DNA of 46,535 nucleotides from Lysobacter enzymogenes (GCF_900106525.1 NZ_FNOG01000016.1:1-46535), one strand, 5' to 3'; numbered from the stretch's first letter, positions 16,085 to 24,169 are shown. The notes: a model not told the origin generated them from the sequence alone. Translations and numbers: made by a program.

Positions 16085-16480
16085 GTGTTTCTCTCCTTCC
16101 AGTGCGTTGACGATCGGACAACATTCCACCGCGCCGCGCCCGGGGCAGGAGTCGAGCAGGACTTGCAGCAGATCGCGGATGTGGCTGAGTTCGGCGATCT
16201 TGGCTTCCACGTCGGCGAGCTTCTGCGTCGTCGCCGCCTTGACCCCGGCCATGTCGCTGCCGCGGCTGCCGAGCAGGGCCAGCAGTTCGCGGATTTCGGC
16301 GAGCGTGAAGCCCAGGTTCTTGGCCCGGCGGACGAACTGCAGCCGGGCCACGTCCTTGGTCTCGAAACGCCGGTAGCCGGACATCTGGCGCGTCGGCAAC
16401 GGCAACAACCCCTGTCGTTCGTAGTAGCGCACGGTGTCGATGCCGACCCCGACGCGTTGCGCGAACTCCCCGATCTTCAA
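15836..16480 (-). CDS. MerR-family metal regulator fused to a YHS metal-binding domain
   Basis: The 214-residue reading begins at TTG 16480, giving MKIGEFAQRVGVGIDTVRYY, with AGGGAGG seven to eight bases upstream; no ATG fits the start of homology. Residues 1-70 are the MerR winged helix-turn-helix, 75-108 the dimer helix, and C112 and C120 (plus C121) a metal loop with CueR spacing and CueR-like numbering. CueR's S77 position is M77 here. Residues 133-165 are a linker with C153, C154 and C160, and 168-208 a YHS domain with C173, C196 and C200. It likely activates its own operon in response to copper or a related ion. The fusion is unusual: typical MerR regulators end near residue 132. Confidence 0.85.
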   Translation of the reverse strand: MKIGEFAQRVGVGIDTVRYYERQGLLPLPTRQMSGYRRFETKDVARLQFVRRAKNLGFTLAEIRELLALLGSRGSDMAGVKAATTQKLADVEAKIAELSHIRDLLQVLLDSCPGRGAVECCPIVNALEGEKHMSGSHPLDKPSDGPQPAQRSCCSAARTCETDAATGAVDPVCGMQVNIETTPHHAVQAGVGYYFCSAQCRQDFLDTGAASAAR

Positions 16481-16518
16481 AGTCCACCTCCCTGTTCGTG
16501 GCGCTCGGTGTGCCGCCA

Positions 16519-16549
16519 GTGTTCGGTCTGGACCATAGTCCAGGGTCAA
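16519..16549 (-). promoter_or_regulatory. MerR-type promoter/operator upstream of merR-YHS
   Basis: On the minus strand TTGACC (-35, 16549-16544) is followed by the perfect dyad CTGGAC-TATG-GTCCAG (16543-16528). The -10 (GAACAC or AACACT, about 16524-16519) is weak, at 19-20 bp spacing. A long spacer with a central dyad is the hallmark of promoters that MerR-family proteins untwist. It lies about 40 bases before the TTG start, so autoregulation is likely. Confidence 0.7.
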
Positions 16550-16698
16550 GCCTCCGGATCGGCGGCAGGTCCGGATGAACATTGACCGGATTGGCTAATC
16601 CGCAAAGTTCGGCCGATCCGCCGTTGCGGGGCGCGAATCGCGGCAATTTGTGCGGCATTGCGCCGCGGTCGCGACGTGACCGCGTTCGCGTTCGCACA

Positions 16699-16770
16699 TA
16701 GGCCCTCAAGGAAGGTTCGCGGAGGCCCTCCCACAAGAGCGGGAGCCTCGGGCTTCAAAGCTTTCCCACA
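16699..16770. repeat. Degraded copy of the TTGTGGGAGGGCC inverted repeat
   Basis: Half-elements AGGCCCTCCCACAAGAGCG (16723-16741) and GGGCTTCAAAGCTTTCCCACAA resemble the cleaner pairs at 25890-25983 and 37386-37476. It occupies the gap between the sensor gene and the MerR operator. Confidence 0.6.
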
Positions 16771-16793
16771 AAAACCGGCCTCGCCGAGGCCGG
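16768..16793 (-). terminator. Intrinsic terminator of the GGDEF-EAL sensor gene
   Basis: On the minus strand a 7-9 bp stem CCGGCCTCG/CGAGGCCGG (16793-16775) is followed by TTTTTG (16774-16769), 9 bases past the stop codon. It separates the sensor transcript from the merR promoter. Confidence 0.85.
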
Positions 16794-16802
16794 GTGCGGC
16801 GC

Positions 16803-19800
16803 TCAGAACGCCGCGCGCACGCTCTGCGGCGGCTGCCACTGCTTGATGAAGGCCAGGCAGGCGTCGGCTTCCAGCGGCTTGGCCAGCCAGTAGCCCTGGA
16901 TTTCGTCGCAGCCGTGCGCGCGCAGGAATTCCATCTGCTCTTCCAGCTCCACGCCTTCGGCGACCACGTTCAGGCCCAGCGAATGGGCCATGGTGATGAC
17001 GGTGGTGGTGATGGCTTCGTCGTCCGGGTCGCGGGTCAGGTCGCTGATGAATTCCTTGTCGATCTTCAGCGTGTTGATCGGCAGGCGCTTGAGATACGCC
17101 AGCGACGAGTAGCCGGTGCCGAAGTCGTCCACCGCCAGCGCCACGCCGAGTTCGCGCAGCGCCTGCATGGTGTTGGAGGTGTGCGCGGCGTTGGACATCA
17201 CCACGCTTTCGGTCAGTTCCAGCTCCAGCCGCCACGGCGGGATGCCGCTTTCGCTGAGCGCGCGGGCGACCATTTTCGGCAAGTCGCCGCGCAGCAGCTG
17301 GATCGCCGAGACGTTGACCGACACCGACAACTGGTCGAGCCCGTGCTGGCGCCACTGGCGCAGGCGGTTGCAGGCTTCGCGCATCGCCCACTCGCCGATC
17401 TCCAGGATCAGCCCGCTTTCCTCGGCCAGCGGGATGAACTGGGTCGGCGGGATGTTGCCGTACTCCGCGCTCTGCCAGCGCAGCAGCGCTTCCACGCCGG
17501 TGATGCGCGCCTCCGGCAGCGACAGCCGCGGCTGGAACACCAGGCGCAGCTCGTTGCGGTCGAGCACCTTGCGCAGCGCTGCGGAGATGGTCGCGCGCTG
17601 GCGGATCTCGATGTCCATCGCCTCGGTGTAGCGCATGAAGGTGCGCCGGCCGGCGGCCTTGGCCTGGTACATCGCGGTGTCGGCGTGCTTGAGCAGGTCG
17701 GTCGGCACCTGCGCATGGTCGGGATAGACGCTGATGCCGATCGATGGCGAAATCGCCACGTCGTGGCGCTCGTCGAAGTCCAGCGGCGATTCGAACGCCT
17801 TGATGATGCGCCGGGCCACGTCTTCGGCCTGCTCGGGCGTGTCCAGGTTCTCCAGCACCACGGTGAACTCGTCGCCGCCCAGGCGCGCGACGGTGTGTTC
17901 GGCGCCGACGGTTTCCTGCAACCGCACCGCGGCGGCGCGCAGGATGCGGTCGCCGGCGGCGTGGCCGAGCGAGTCGTTGATGTCCTTGAACCGGTCCAGA
18001 TCGAGGAACAGCAGGGCGATGCGGTGGCCGTGGCGGCGCGCGCGCACGATCGCCCGCGACAGCCGCTCCGACAGCAGGGTGCGGTTGGGCAGGCTGGTCA
18101 GGGTGTCGTAGTTGGCGAGGTAACGCAGTTCCTGCTCGGCGCGCTTTTGGTCGGTGATGTCGGTCAGCACCGCCACGTAATGGCCGCGCTGGCCGCTGCT
18201 GTCGAGCACGATGGAGGCCTGCAGCCAGCACAGGAACTCGTTGCCGTCCTTGCGCTGCTGCCAGATCTCGCCCGACCAGCGGCCGCTGCGCTGCAGCTCG
18301 TCGCGCATGTCCGAATAGAACTCCGGATCGTGCTGGCGGCTGTCGAGCAGGCCGGTGGTCTGGCCGATGACTTCGTTCTCGGGATAGCCGGTCATGCGCG
18401 AGAACGCGGGATTGATCGAGACGAACACGAAGTCGCGGTCGAACACCGCCACCGCCTCGGCCATCGAGCGCAACACCTCGCTGGCGATGCGGCGTTCGCG
18501 CTCGGCGCTGCGCACCGCGGTGACGTCGCGGCCGGTGCCGGCCACGCGCACCGGATGGCCTTCGCCGTCGCGCTCGACCACCCGGCCGCGCGCCCGCACC
18601 CAGCCCCATTCGCCCTTGGGCGTGCGCATGCGGTGCTCGGACAGGAACAGCGCGGCGTCGCCCTTGAGGTGCTTGCGCAGCAGCTCGGCCACCCGCGGCA
18701 GGTCGTCGGGATGGATCTCGTGATCGTCGGCGATGTCGGCCTGCACGCCGATTTCCGGCGATTGCGCGTTGTGGTCGTCCACGCGCATGCGGTGCAGTTC
18801 GCGCCGGGTCAGGTCGTAGTCCCAGAACTGTTCGCCGGAGGCCCACAGCGCCAGTTTCAGGCGTTCTTCGCGTTCGCGGATCTGGGTGAAGTAGCCGCGT
18901 TCGCGGATCTGGGTGAAGTAGCCGCGTTCGCGCTGGCGCGCGCGGTGCCAGCGCCAGCCGAAGCTCAGCAGCACGCCGAGCGCGGCCAGGGCCGCGGCGG
19001 CGATCGCCAGCGGGTGCCGCCACAGCGGTGGGTCGACGCTGACCGGGATGGTCAGTTCCTGGGTGTTCCACACCCCGTCGCGGTTGGTCGATTGGGCGCG
19101 GAACAGATAGCGCCCCGGCGGCAGGCGGGTGTAGGTGATGTCCTGGCGCGGGCCGTTGTCGATCCAGTCGCGGTCGAACCCGTCCATGCGGTAGCGATAG
19201 CGGATGCCGCTGTTGGGGCCGAAGTCGAGCGCGCCGATGCGCAGGCGCAGGATGCCGGCGCCGTCGGGGATCTCCAGCTTGGACGACTGCCACAGCGCGC
19301 TGGAGCCGGCGCTGGTGTCCGAACCGATCCAGGCGCCGAGCAGGCGCACCGGCGGGGTGTAGCGCGAATCGGCGATGCGCGCCGGGTCGAACAGGTTGAG
19401 CCCGCGCACGCCGCCGAAGGCCAGGCGCCCGTCGGCCAGCGCGGCGACCGCACCGGCGTTGAATTCCAGATCCTGCAGGCCGTCGGCCAGGCCGTAGCGG
19501 CGCACCAGCGAGGCGCCCGGGTCGAAGCGCAGGATGCCGTTGTCGGTGCCCAGCCACAGACGGCCGTCGGGGCGTTCGGCGAGGGTGAACACCACCGGCA
19601 CCGGATGGTCGCCCAGCACCTCGGCCAGCGGGTGTTCGAAGCGGATGCGGCCGTCGCCGAATTCCACCACCCGGCTCAGCCCGGCCTGGGTGCCGACCCA
19701 GATCGAGCCGTCGGCGGACTGGTGCAGCGCGCGCACCGTGTTGCCCGGCAGGCTGTCGGCCTGGTCGGTGACGTGGCGGTAATGGCGCAGGTAACCGGTC

Positions 19801-21482
19801 TTGGGATCGAGCAGGTCCAGGCCGTCGCCGGTGCCGAACCAGATCCGGCCGGCGCGGTCTTCCAAGATGGCGTTGACGCGCGGGTGGCTGAGCCCCTTGG
19901 GATCGCCTTCGCGGTAGGCATAGCGCACCAGCACGCCGGTGTCGGGCAGGTAGTGCAGCGCGCCGATCTCGTCGCCGCCGAGCCACAGGCTGCCGTCGCG
20001 GGCGAAGCGCAGCGAGCGCAGGGCCGCGTCCTTGTAGCCGCGCAGGTCGACCGCCTCGATCCGGCCGGTGCCCGGGTCCAGCCGCAGCAGGCCGCTGGCG
20101 GTGGCCAGCCACAGGCGCCCGGGCGGCGTGGCCCTGCGCGCGGTGGCGGCGCTTTTTGCAGCGGCGCTGGTCGTGGCAGCGCCGTTCGCGGCCGCGCCGG
20201 CCGGGTCCGCCGCGTGTTCGGGTTCGCGCGCGATCGCGGTGATCCGGCGCGAAGCCGCCGGCAGCAGCGCGGTCATGTCCTGGAAGCGGTCGCCGGACAG
20301 GTCGTAGCGGCGCAGGTGGGCGTTGTCGGTGCCGATCCAGATCGCGCCGCTGTCGTCCTGGGCCAGGGCGCGGATGCTGGCGTCGGCGGCGGCGCGGTCG
20401 GGGCGCGAGTCTTCCAGGTCCAGCACGTAGCTGAAGCGGGTGCCGCGCGGATCGGCCACGGCCACGCCGCGGAACAGGCCGCCGGCCCACAGCAGTCCGC
20501 CCTGGTCGACCATCAGCGTGTCGATGGTGTCTTCCGGCAGGCTCGCCTCGACCCCGGGCTCGGCGTGGATGCGCTGGCTGTGGCCGGTCTCCGGGTCATA
20601 GCGGTACAGGCCGCTGCCGAAGCCGGCGATCCACAGCCGGTGGTCGTGCGCCTCGACCAGGGCGCGCGCGTCGCGCAGCCCGGCCAGGTCTTCGTCTTCG
20701 ATCTTGACCAGCACGCCGGTGCGGCCGTCGAGCCGGTACAGGCCGTCGGCGCCGCCGGCCCAGAGCACGCCGCGGTGGTCGAGGGCGAGGCTGCGCAGCG
20801 CGATCGGCGCGCCGATGCGCTCGACCCGGCCATCGGGTTTGATTCGGTGCAGGCCAGCCGAGCTGGCGAACCAGGCGCTGCCGTCGCCGCCCTGGACCAG
20901 GCCCTGCCAGGGCGCGGCGCGGGCGGCCTCGCCGGGCAGCGCCAGCAGCAGCTCGCGCGCGCCGGTCTGCGGGTCCAGCCGCTCCAGGCCGGCGAGGGTG
21001 CCGATCAGCACCTGCTCGCGCCACGGCAGCAGCGCGACCACCTGGCGCCCGGCCTGCGCTTCCGGCGCGCCGTAGCGGTGGATGCTGCCGCTGGCCAGGT
21101 CCAGCCGCGCCAGATATTCCGAATGGGTGCCGATCCACAGCGCGCGCTGGCCGTCCAGGGCCAGCGCGGTGACATGGCTGTCGGGCAGGCTGGCCGGGTC
21201 GCGCGGATCGTGGCGGTAGGCGACGTAGCGCTGGCCGTCGTAGCGGTGCAGGCCGCCCTGGGTGCCGACCCAGACGAAGCCGTGCGCGTCCTGGGCGAAC
21301 GCGGTCACCGAGTTCTGGCTCAGGCCCAGCTCGCTGCCCAGGCGCGAAAAATAGAAATCGCGGGTCGCCGCGGCCACGGGCTGCGGCCACGTCGCCACCC
21401 ACAGCACGGCGGCGATCACAACAGCGGTCAGCAGGGTGGCGGGGGAGAAAGGACGCACGGACACCGTGGCGCAGGCACGCAA
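16803..21482 (-). CDS. Membrane sensor with periplasmic propeller, PAS, GGDEF and EAL domains
   Basis: The 1559-residue protein has a signal segment (about 12-38), a long periplasmic two-component-regulator propeller (about 45-745; repeated G-x-(I/V)-W-(V/I/F)-G-T blades), a Y_Y_Y domain (about 750-815), one membrane helix (about 822-845), PAS-type domains (about 880-1110), then GGDEF (1202-1206) and EAL (1331-1333). GGDEF is intact, and the EAL module keeps ELTES, DDFGTGYSSL, DK and AEGVE, so both c-di-GMP synthesis and breakdown are possible. Propeller sensors of this type often sense sugars or polymers. A 9-residue duplication lies just after the membrane helix. The start codon is unclear: TTG 21482 or GTGs at 21464 and 21458, none with a clear SD. 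Confidence 0.92.
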   Translation of the reverse strand: MRACATVSVRPFSPATLLTAVVIAAVLWVATWPQPVAAATRDFYFSRLGSELGLSQNSVTAFAQDAHGFVWVGTQGGLHRYDGQRYVAYRHDPRDPASLPDSHVTALALDGQRALWIGTHSEYLARLDLASGSIHRYGAPEAQAGRQVVALLPWREQVLIGTLAGLERLDPQTGARELLLALPGEAARAAPWQGLVQGGDGSAWFASSAGLHRIKPDGRVERIGAPIALRSLALDHRGVLWAGGADGLYRLDGRTGVLVKIEDEDLAGLRDARALVEAHDHRLWIAGFGSGLYRYDPETGHSQRIHAEPGVEASLPEDTIDTLMVDQGGLLWAGGLFRGVAVADPRGTRFSYVLDLEDSRPDRAAADASIRALAQDDSGAIWIGTDNAHLRRYDLSGDRFQDMTALLPAASRRITAIAREPEHAADPAGAAANGAATTSAAAKSAATARRATPPGRLWLATASGLLRLDPGTGRIEAVDLRGYKDAALRSLRFARDGSLWLGGDEIGALHYLPDTGVLVRYAYREGDPKGLSHPRVNAILEDRAGRIWFGTGDGLDLLDPKTGYLRHYRHVTDQADSLPGNTVRALHQSADGSIWVGTQAGLSRVVEFGDGRIRFEHPLAEVLGDHPVPVVFTLAERPDGRLWLGTDNGILRFDPGASLVRRYGLADGLQDLEFNAGAVAALADGRLAFGGVRGLNLFDPARIADSRYTPPVRLLGAWIGSDTSAGSSALWQSSKLEIPDGAGILRLRIGALDFGPNSGIRYRYRMDGFDRDWIDNGPRQDITYTRLPPGRYLFRAQSTNRDGVWNTQELTIPVSVDPPLWRHPLAIAAAALAALGVLLSFGWRWHRARQRERGYFTQIRERGYFTQIREREERLKLALWASGEQFWDYDLTRRELHRMRVDDHNAQSPEIGVQADIADDHEIHPDDLPRVAELLRKHLKGDAALFLSEHRMRTPKGEWGWVRARGRVVERDGEGHPVRVAGTGRDVTAVRSAERERRIASEVLRSMAEAVAVFDRDFVFVSINPAFSRMTGYPENEVIGQTTGLLDSRQHDPEFYSDMRDELQRSGRWSGEIWQQRKDGNEFLCWLQASIVLDSSGQRGHYVAVLTDITDQKRAEQELRYLANYDTLTSLPNRTLLSERLSRAIVRARRHGHRIALLFLDLDRFKDINDSLGHAAGDRILRAAAVRLQETVGAEHTVARLGGDEFTVVLENLDTPEQAEDVARRIIKAFESPLDFDERHDVAISPSIGISVYPDHAQVPTDLLKHADTAMYQAKAAGRRTFMRYTEAMDIEIRQRATISAALRKVLDRNELRLVFQPRLSLPEARITGVEALLRWQSAEYGNIPPTQFIPLAEESGLILEIGEWAMREACNRLRQWRQHGLDQLSVSVNVSAIQLLRGDLPKMVARALSESGIPPWRLELELTESVVMSNAAHTSNTMQALRELGVALAVDDFGTGYSSLAYLKRLPINTLKIDKEFISDLTRDPDDEAITTTVITMAHSLGLNVVAEGVELEEQMEFLRAHGCDEIQGYWLAKPLEADACLAFIKQWQPPQSVRAAF
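18873..18926. repeat. 27-bp perfect tandem duplication inside the sensor gene
   Basis: Copies at 18873-18899 and 18900-18926 are identical and duplicate the residues GYFTQIRER in frame. A third partial start (TTCGCG) follows. It lies in the cytoplasmic helix between the membrane segment and the PAS region. Confidence 0.95.
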
Positions 21483-21671
21483 GAGCCGCAGTGTAGGCAG
21501 GCGCTGATGGCGGCAACAAGCTCTCGCGCGGCCCGGCCTTGCGGCGCGCGTGTAATGGCCTGCAAAACCGTGCGCTCGGCGCGGCCGCGCGCATCGTCCG
21601 TGTAGGCCGCGTGAGGATCGGCGCGGCGCCGGCCGCGCGCGCTAAACTGCCGGCAATCCCCCTTCATTGGC

Positions 21672-22226
21672 GTGCCCGTGCCCGCAAACCAACTTCCCCT
21701 GTTGTCCGAGGTCGAGGCCGAAAGCCAGGCCCTGACCCTGAGCACCTCCGCCTCCGAATTGCACGGCGCGCTGTGCGGCTGGCTCGCCGGCGGCGGCGCC
21801 GACGTGCGCGAATGGCCGGCCAAGGTGCTCGCCGACGCTTCCACCGCGACCCCGGCCGCCGACGGCGCGCTCGATCGCCTGCGCCAGGCCAGCGCGGCGC
21901 AGATGGGCGACGACGAATTCGGCTTCGAACTGCTGCTGCCCGGCGCCGAGGCCTCGCTGAGCGAGCGCAGCGGCGCGCTGTTCGACTGGTGCCGCGGTTT
22001 CCTCGGCGGCTTCGGCCTGGCCGCGGGCGCCGCGCCCAACCTGTCGGAGGAAAGCCGCGAAGCGCTCGGCGACCTGGCCAAGTTCGCCGCCACCGCGCCG
22101 CAGGAAGAGGGCGACGAGGAAGACGAAGAGGCGTTGACCGAACTGGAAGAGTTCGTGCGCATCGCCGCGCTCGGCCTGCACGGCGATGTGGTCCTGGCCG
22201 CGCGCCGCCGGCAGCGGTTGAACTGA
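21672..22226 (+). CDS. ygfB: UPF0149 / YgfB family protein
   Basis: The 184-residue protein from GTG 21672 matches the YgfB/YecA-type UPF0149 family: ASELHGALCGWLAGGG (about 28-43), WCRGFLGGFGLA (about 110-121), and an acidic stretch (QEEGDEEDEEALTELEEF, about 147-164) before the conserved C-terminal helix. Its biochemical role is not established. It sits one base before pepP, as in E. coli and many relatives, and is surely cotranscribed. It is divergent from the sensor gene. An in-frame GTG at 21678 is an alternative start. Confidence 0.9.
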   Translation: MPVPANQLPLLSEVEAESQALTLSTSASELHGALCGWLAGGGADVREWPAKVLADASTATPAADGALDRLRQASAAQMGDDEFGFELLLPGAEASLSERSGALFDWCRGFLGGFGLAAGAAPNLSEESREALGDLAKFAATAPQEEGDEEDEEALTELEEFVRIAALGLHGDVVLAARRRQRLN

Positions 22227-22227
22227 A

Positions 22228-23562
22228 ATGCAGGCCGCGCTGACCATGCCGGACAAGGCCTACGCGCGCCGGCGCCGGCAGTTGATGGAAATGGCCGGGC
22301 CCGATGCGATCGTGATCGTGCCCTCGGCGCACGAGCTGGTGCGCAGCCGCGACACCCACTACCCGTTCCGCCAGGATTCCGACCTGAGCTATCTCAGCGG
22401 TTTCCCCGAGCCCGAATCGGTGCTGGTGCTGGTGCCCGGCCGCGCCCACGGCGAGGTGCTGCTGTTCTGCCGCGAGCGCGACCGCGAGCGCGAAGCCTGG
22501 GACGGCCCGCGCTACGGCCCGGAAGACGCGGTCGAGGCGTTCGGCCTGGACGATGCGTACCCGATCACCGACCTCGACGACATCCTGCCCGGCCTGCTGG
22601 AAGGCCGTTCGCGGGTGTACTACCACTTCGGCCGCGACGTCGAGTTCGACCTGCAGCTGATCGGCTGGCTCAACCGGGTGCGGGCGATGGTGCGCCAGGG
22701 CGCGCAGCCGCCGCACGAGTTCCTGGAACTGGGCCACCTGCTCGACGAACTGCGCCTGTTCAAGGACCGCGACGAACTGCGCTTCATGCAGCGCGCCGCC
22801 GACATCAGCGTGCTCGCCCACGAAGCGGCGATGCGCGCGGCGCGGCCGGGCATGCACGAATTCGAACTGCAGGCGGAGATCGAATGCGTGTTCCGCCGCT
22901 TCGATGCCGAGCCGGCCTACGGCAGCATCGTCGGCACCGGCGCCAACGCCTGCGTGCTGCACTACCGCGCCAACCGCGCGCAGTCGCGCGACGGCGAACT
23001 GATCCTGATCGACGCCGGCGCCGAGTACCGCGGCTACGCCGCCGACATCACCCGCACCTTCCCGGTCAACGGCCGCTTCACGCCCGAACAGCGCGCGCTG
23101 CACGACCTGGTCGGCGCGGCCCAGGCCGCGGCGCTAGCGCAGGCGCGGCCGGGCGCGACCTACGAAGCCGGCCATAACGCCGCGGTGCAGACGCTGACCG
23201 AAGGCCTGCTGCGGCTGGGCCTGCTCAAGGGCACGCTGGAGCGCAACCTCGCCGACGGCCACTACAAGCGCTTCTACCGGCACAAGACCGGGCACTGGCT
23301 GGGCATGGACGTGCACGACGTCGGCGAATACCGCATCGACGGCGAATCGCGCCTGCTCGAACCGGGCATGGTGTTCACCATCGAACCGGGCCTGTACGTT
23401 TCGCCCGACGACAGCACGGTGGAACCCAAGTGGCGCGGCATCGGCATCCGCACTGAGGACGACGTGGCGATCACCAAGGAAGGCCACGAGGTCCTGACCG
23501 CGCGGCTGGCGCGCAGCGCCGACGAGATCGAAGCGTTGATGGCGCAGCGGCGGGCGGCTTAG
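22228..23562 (+). CDS. pepP: Xaa-Pro aminopeptidase P
   Basis: The 444-residue protein is full-length PepP. It has an N-terminal domain (FRQDSDLSYLSGFPEPESVL, about 49-68) and a C-terminal pita-bread M24 domain. All five dimanganese ligands are present: D262, D273, H356, E386 and E410. It removes the N-terminal residue from peptides with proline second, in the cytoplasm. ATG 22228 follows the ygfB stop by one base; ATG 22246 (MPDKAY) is also possible. In many relatives ubiH and ubiI follow; here they are replaced by repeats and a LysR gene. Confidence 0.96.
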   Translation: MQAALTMPDKAYARRRRQLMEMAGPDAIVIVPSAHELVRSRDTHYPFRQDSDLSYLSGFPEPESVLVLVPGRAHGEVLLFCRERDREREAWDGPRYGPEDAVEAFGLDDAYPITDLDDILPGLLEGRSRVYYHFGRDVEFDLQLIGWLNRVRAMVRQGAQPPHEFLELGHLLDELRLFKDRDELRFMQRAADISVLAHEAAMRAARPGMHEFELQAEIECVFRRFDAEPAYGSIVGTGANACVLHYRANRAQSRDGELILIDAGAEYRGYAADITRTFPVNGRFTPEQRALHDLVGAAQAAALAQARPGATYEAGHNAAVQTLTEGLLRLGLLKGTLERNLADGHYKRFYRHKTGHWLGMDVHDVGEYRIDGESRLLEPGMVFTIEPGLYVSPDDSTVEPKWRGIGIRTEDDVAITKEGHEVLTARLARSADEIEALMAQRRAA

Positions 23563-23598
23563 GTCCGCGGACGGCCGGTTGCCGCGCAACTCAACCAT

Positions 23599-24022
23599 CG
23601 TCATGCCCGCGAAGGCGGGCATCCAGGGCTTCACCGGTGCATGGCTCTGAAGTCTCTGGATCCCCGCCTTCGCGGGGATGACGGTCTGGAAGAGGCGCCA
23701 CGAACTCGAAAGAGACCCCGCGAAACCCTCCTATCGTCATGCCCGCGAAGGCGGGCATCCAGGGCTTTATCGCGGCATGACTCTGAAGTCTCTGGATCCC
23801 CGCGTTCGCGGGGATGACGGGGTGAGAGAGGCGTCGCGAGGTCGAAAGAAACGCCGCGCGCACCCACCTAACGTCATGCCCGCGAAGGCGGGCATCCAGG
23901 GCTTTATCGCGACATGACTCTGAAGTCTCTGGATCCCCGTGTTCGCGGGGATGACGGGGTGAGGGGGCGCCGCGAACTCGAAAGAAACGACGCGCAACCC
24001 ACCTATCGTCATGTCGGCGTGA
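23599..24022. repeat. Tandem array of a 136-bp unit with internal palindromes
   Basis: Units start at 23599, 23735 and 23872, with a truncated fourth at 24007. Each holds CGTCATGCCCGCGAAGGCGG, about 40 bases, then TGGATCCCCGC...GCGGGGATGACG, so the two ends pair into hairpins. The units differ by a few substitutions and single-base indels. The motif resembles the widely scattered 'GTCATTCCCGCG' type repeats of proteobacteria. It fills the gap after pepP; the first hairpin may also help end that transcript. Confidence 0.9.
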
Positions 24023-24056
24023 AAGCAGCGCCTAGAGCGAATCGACAACGCAGCGA

Positions 24057-24169
24057 CTGTAGGAGCGGCGCGAGCCGCGACCGCGACACCTCGCTCGCGG
24101 CGAAGGTTTCGGCGCAGTCGCGTTGGCGCAGTCGCGTTATCGCAGTCGCGGCTCGCGCCGCTCCTACAG
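24057..24169. repeat. Paired REP element with 24-bp perfect inverted ends
   Basis: CTGTAGGAGCGGCGCGAGCC (and four more bases) at 24057-24080 is the exact reverse complement of 24146-24169. Between them are short tandem GGCGCAGTCGCGTT-like copies. This is the cleanest pair of the GTAGGAGCGGCG family in the window and lies 12 bases past the LysR stop. Confidence 0.9.

Noticed and set aside
23599-24022. CRISPR array
   Set aside because: Repeat units are 136 bp with internal palindromes and similar, not unique, spacers. No cas genes are nearby.
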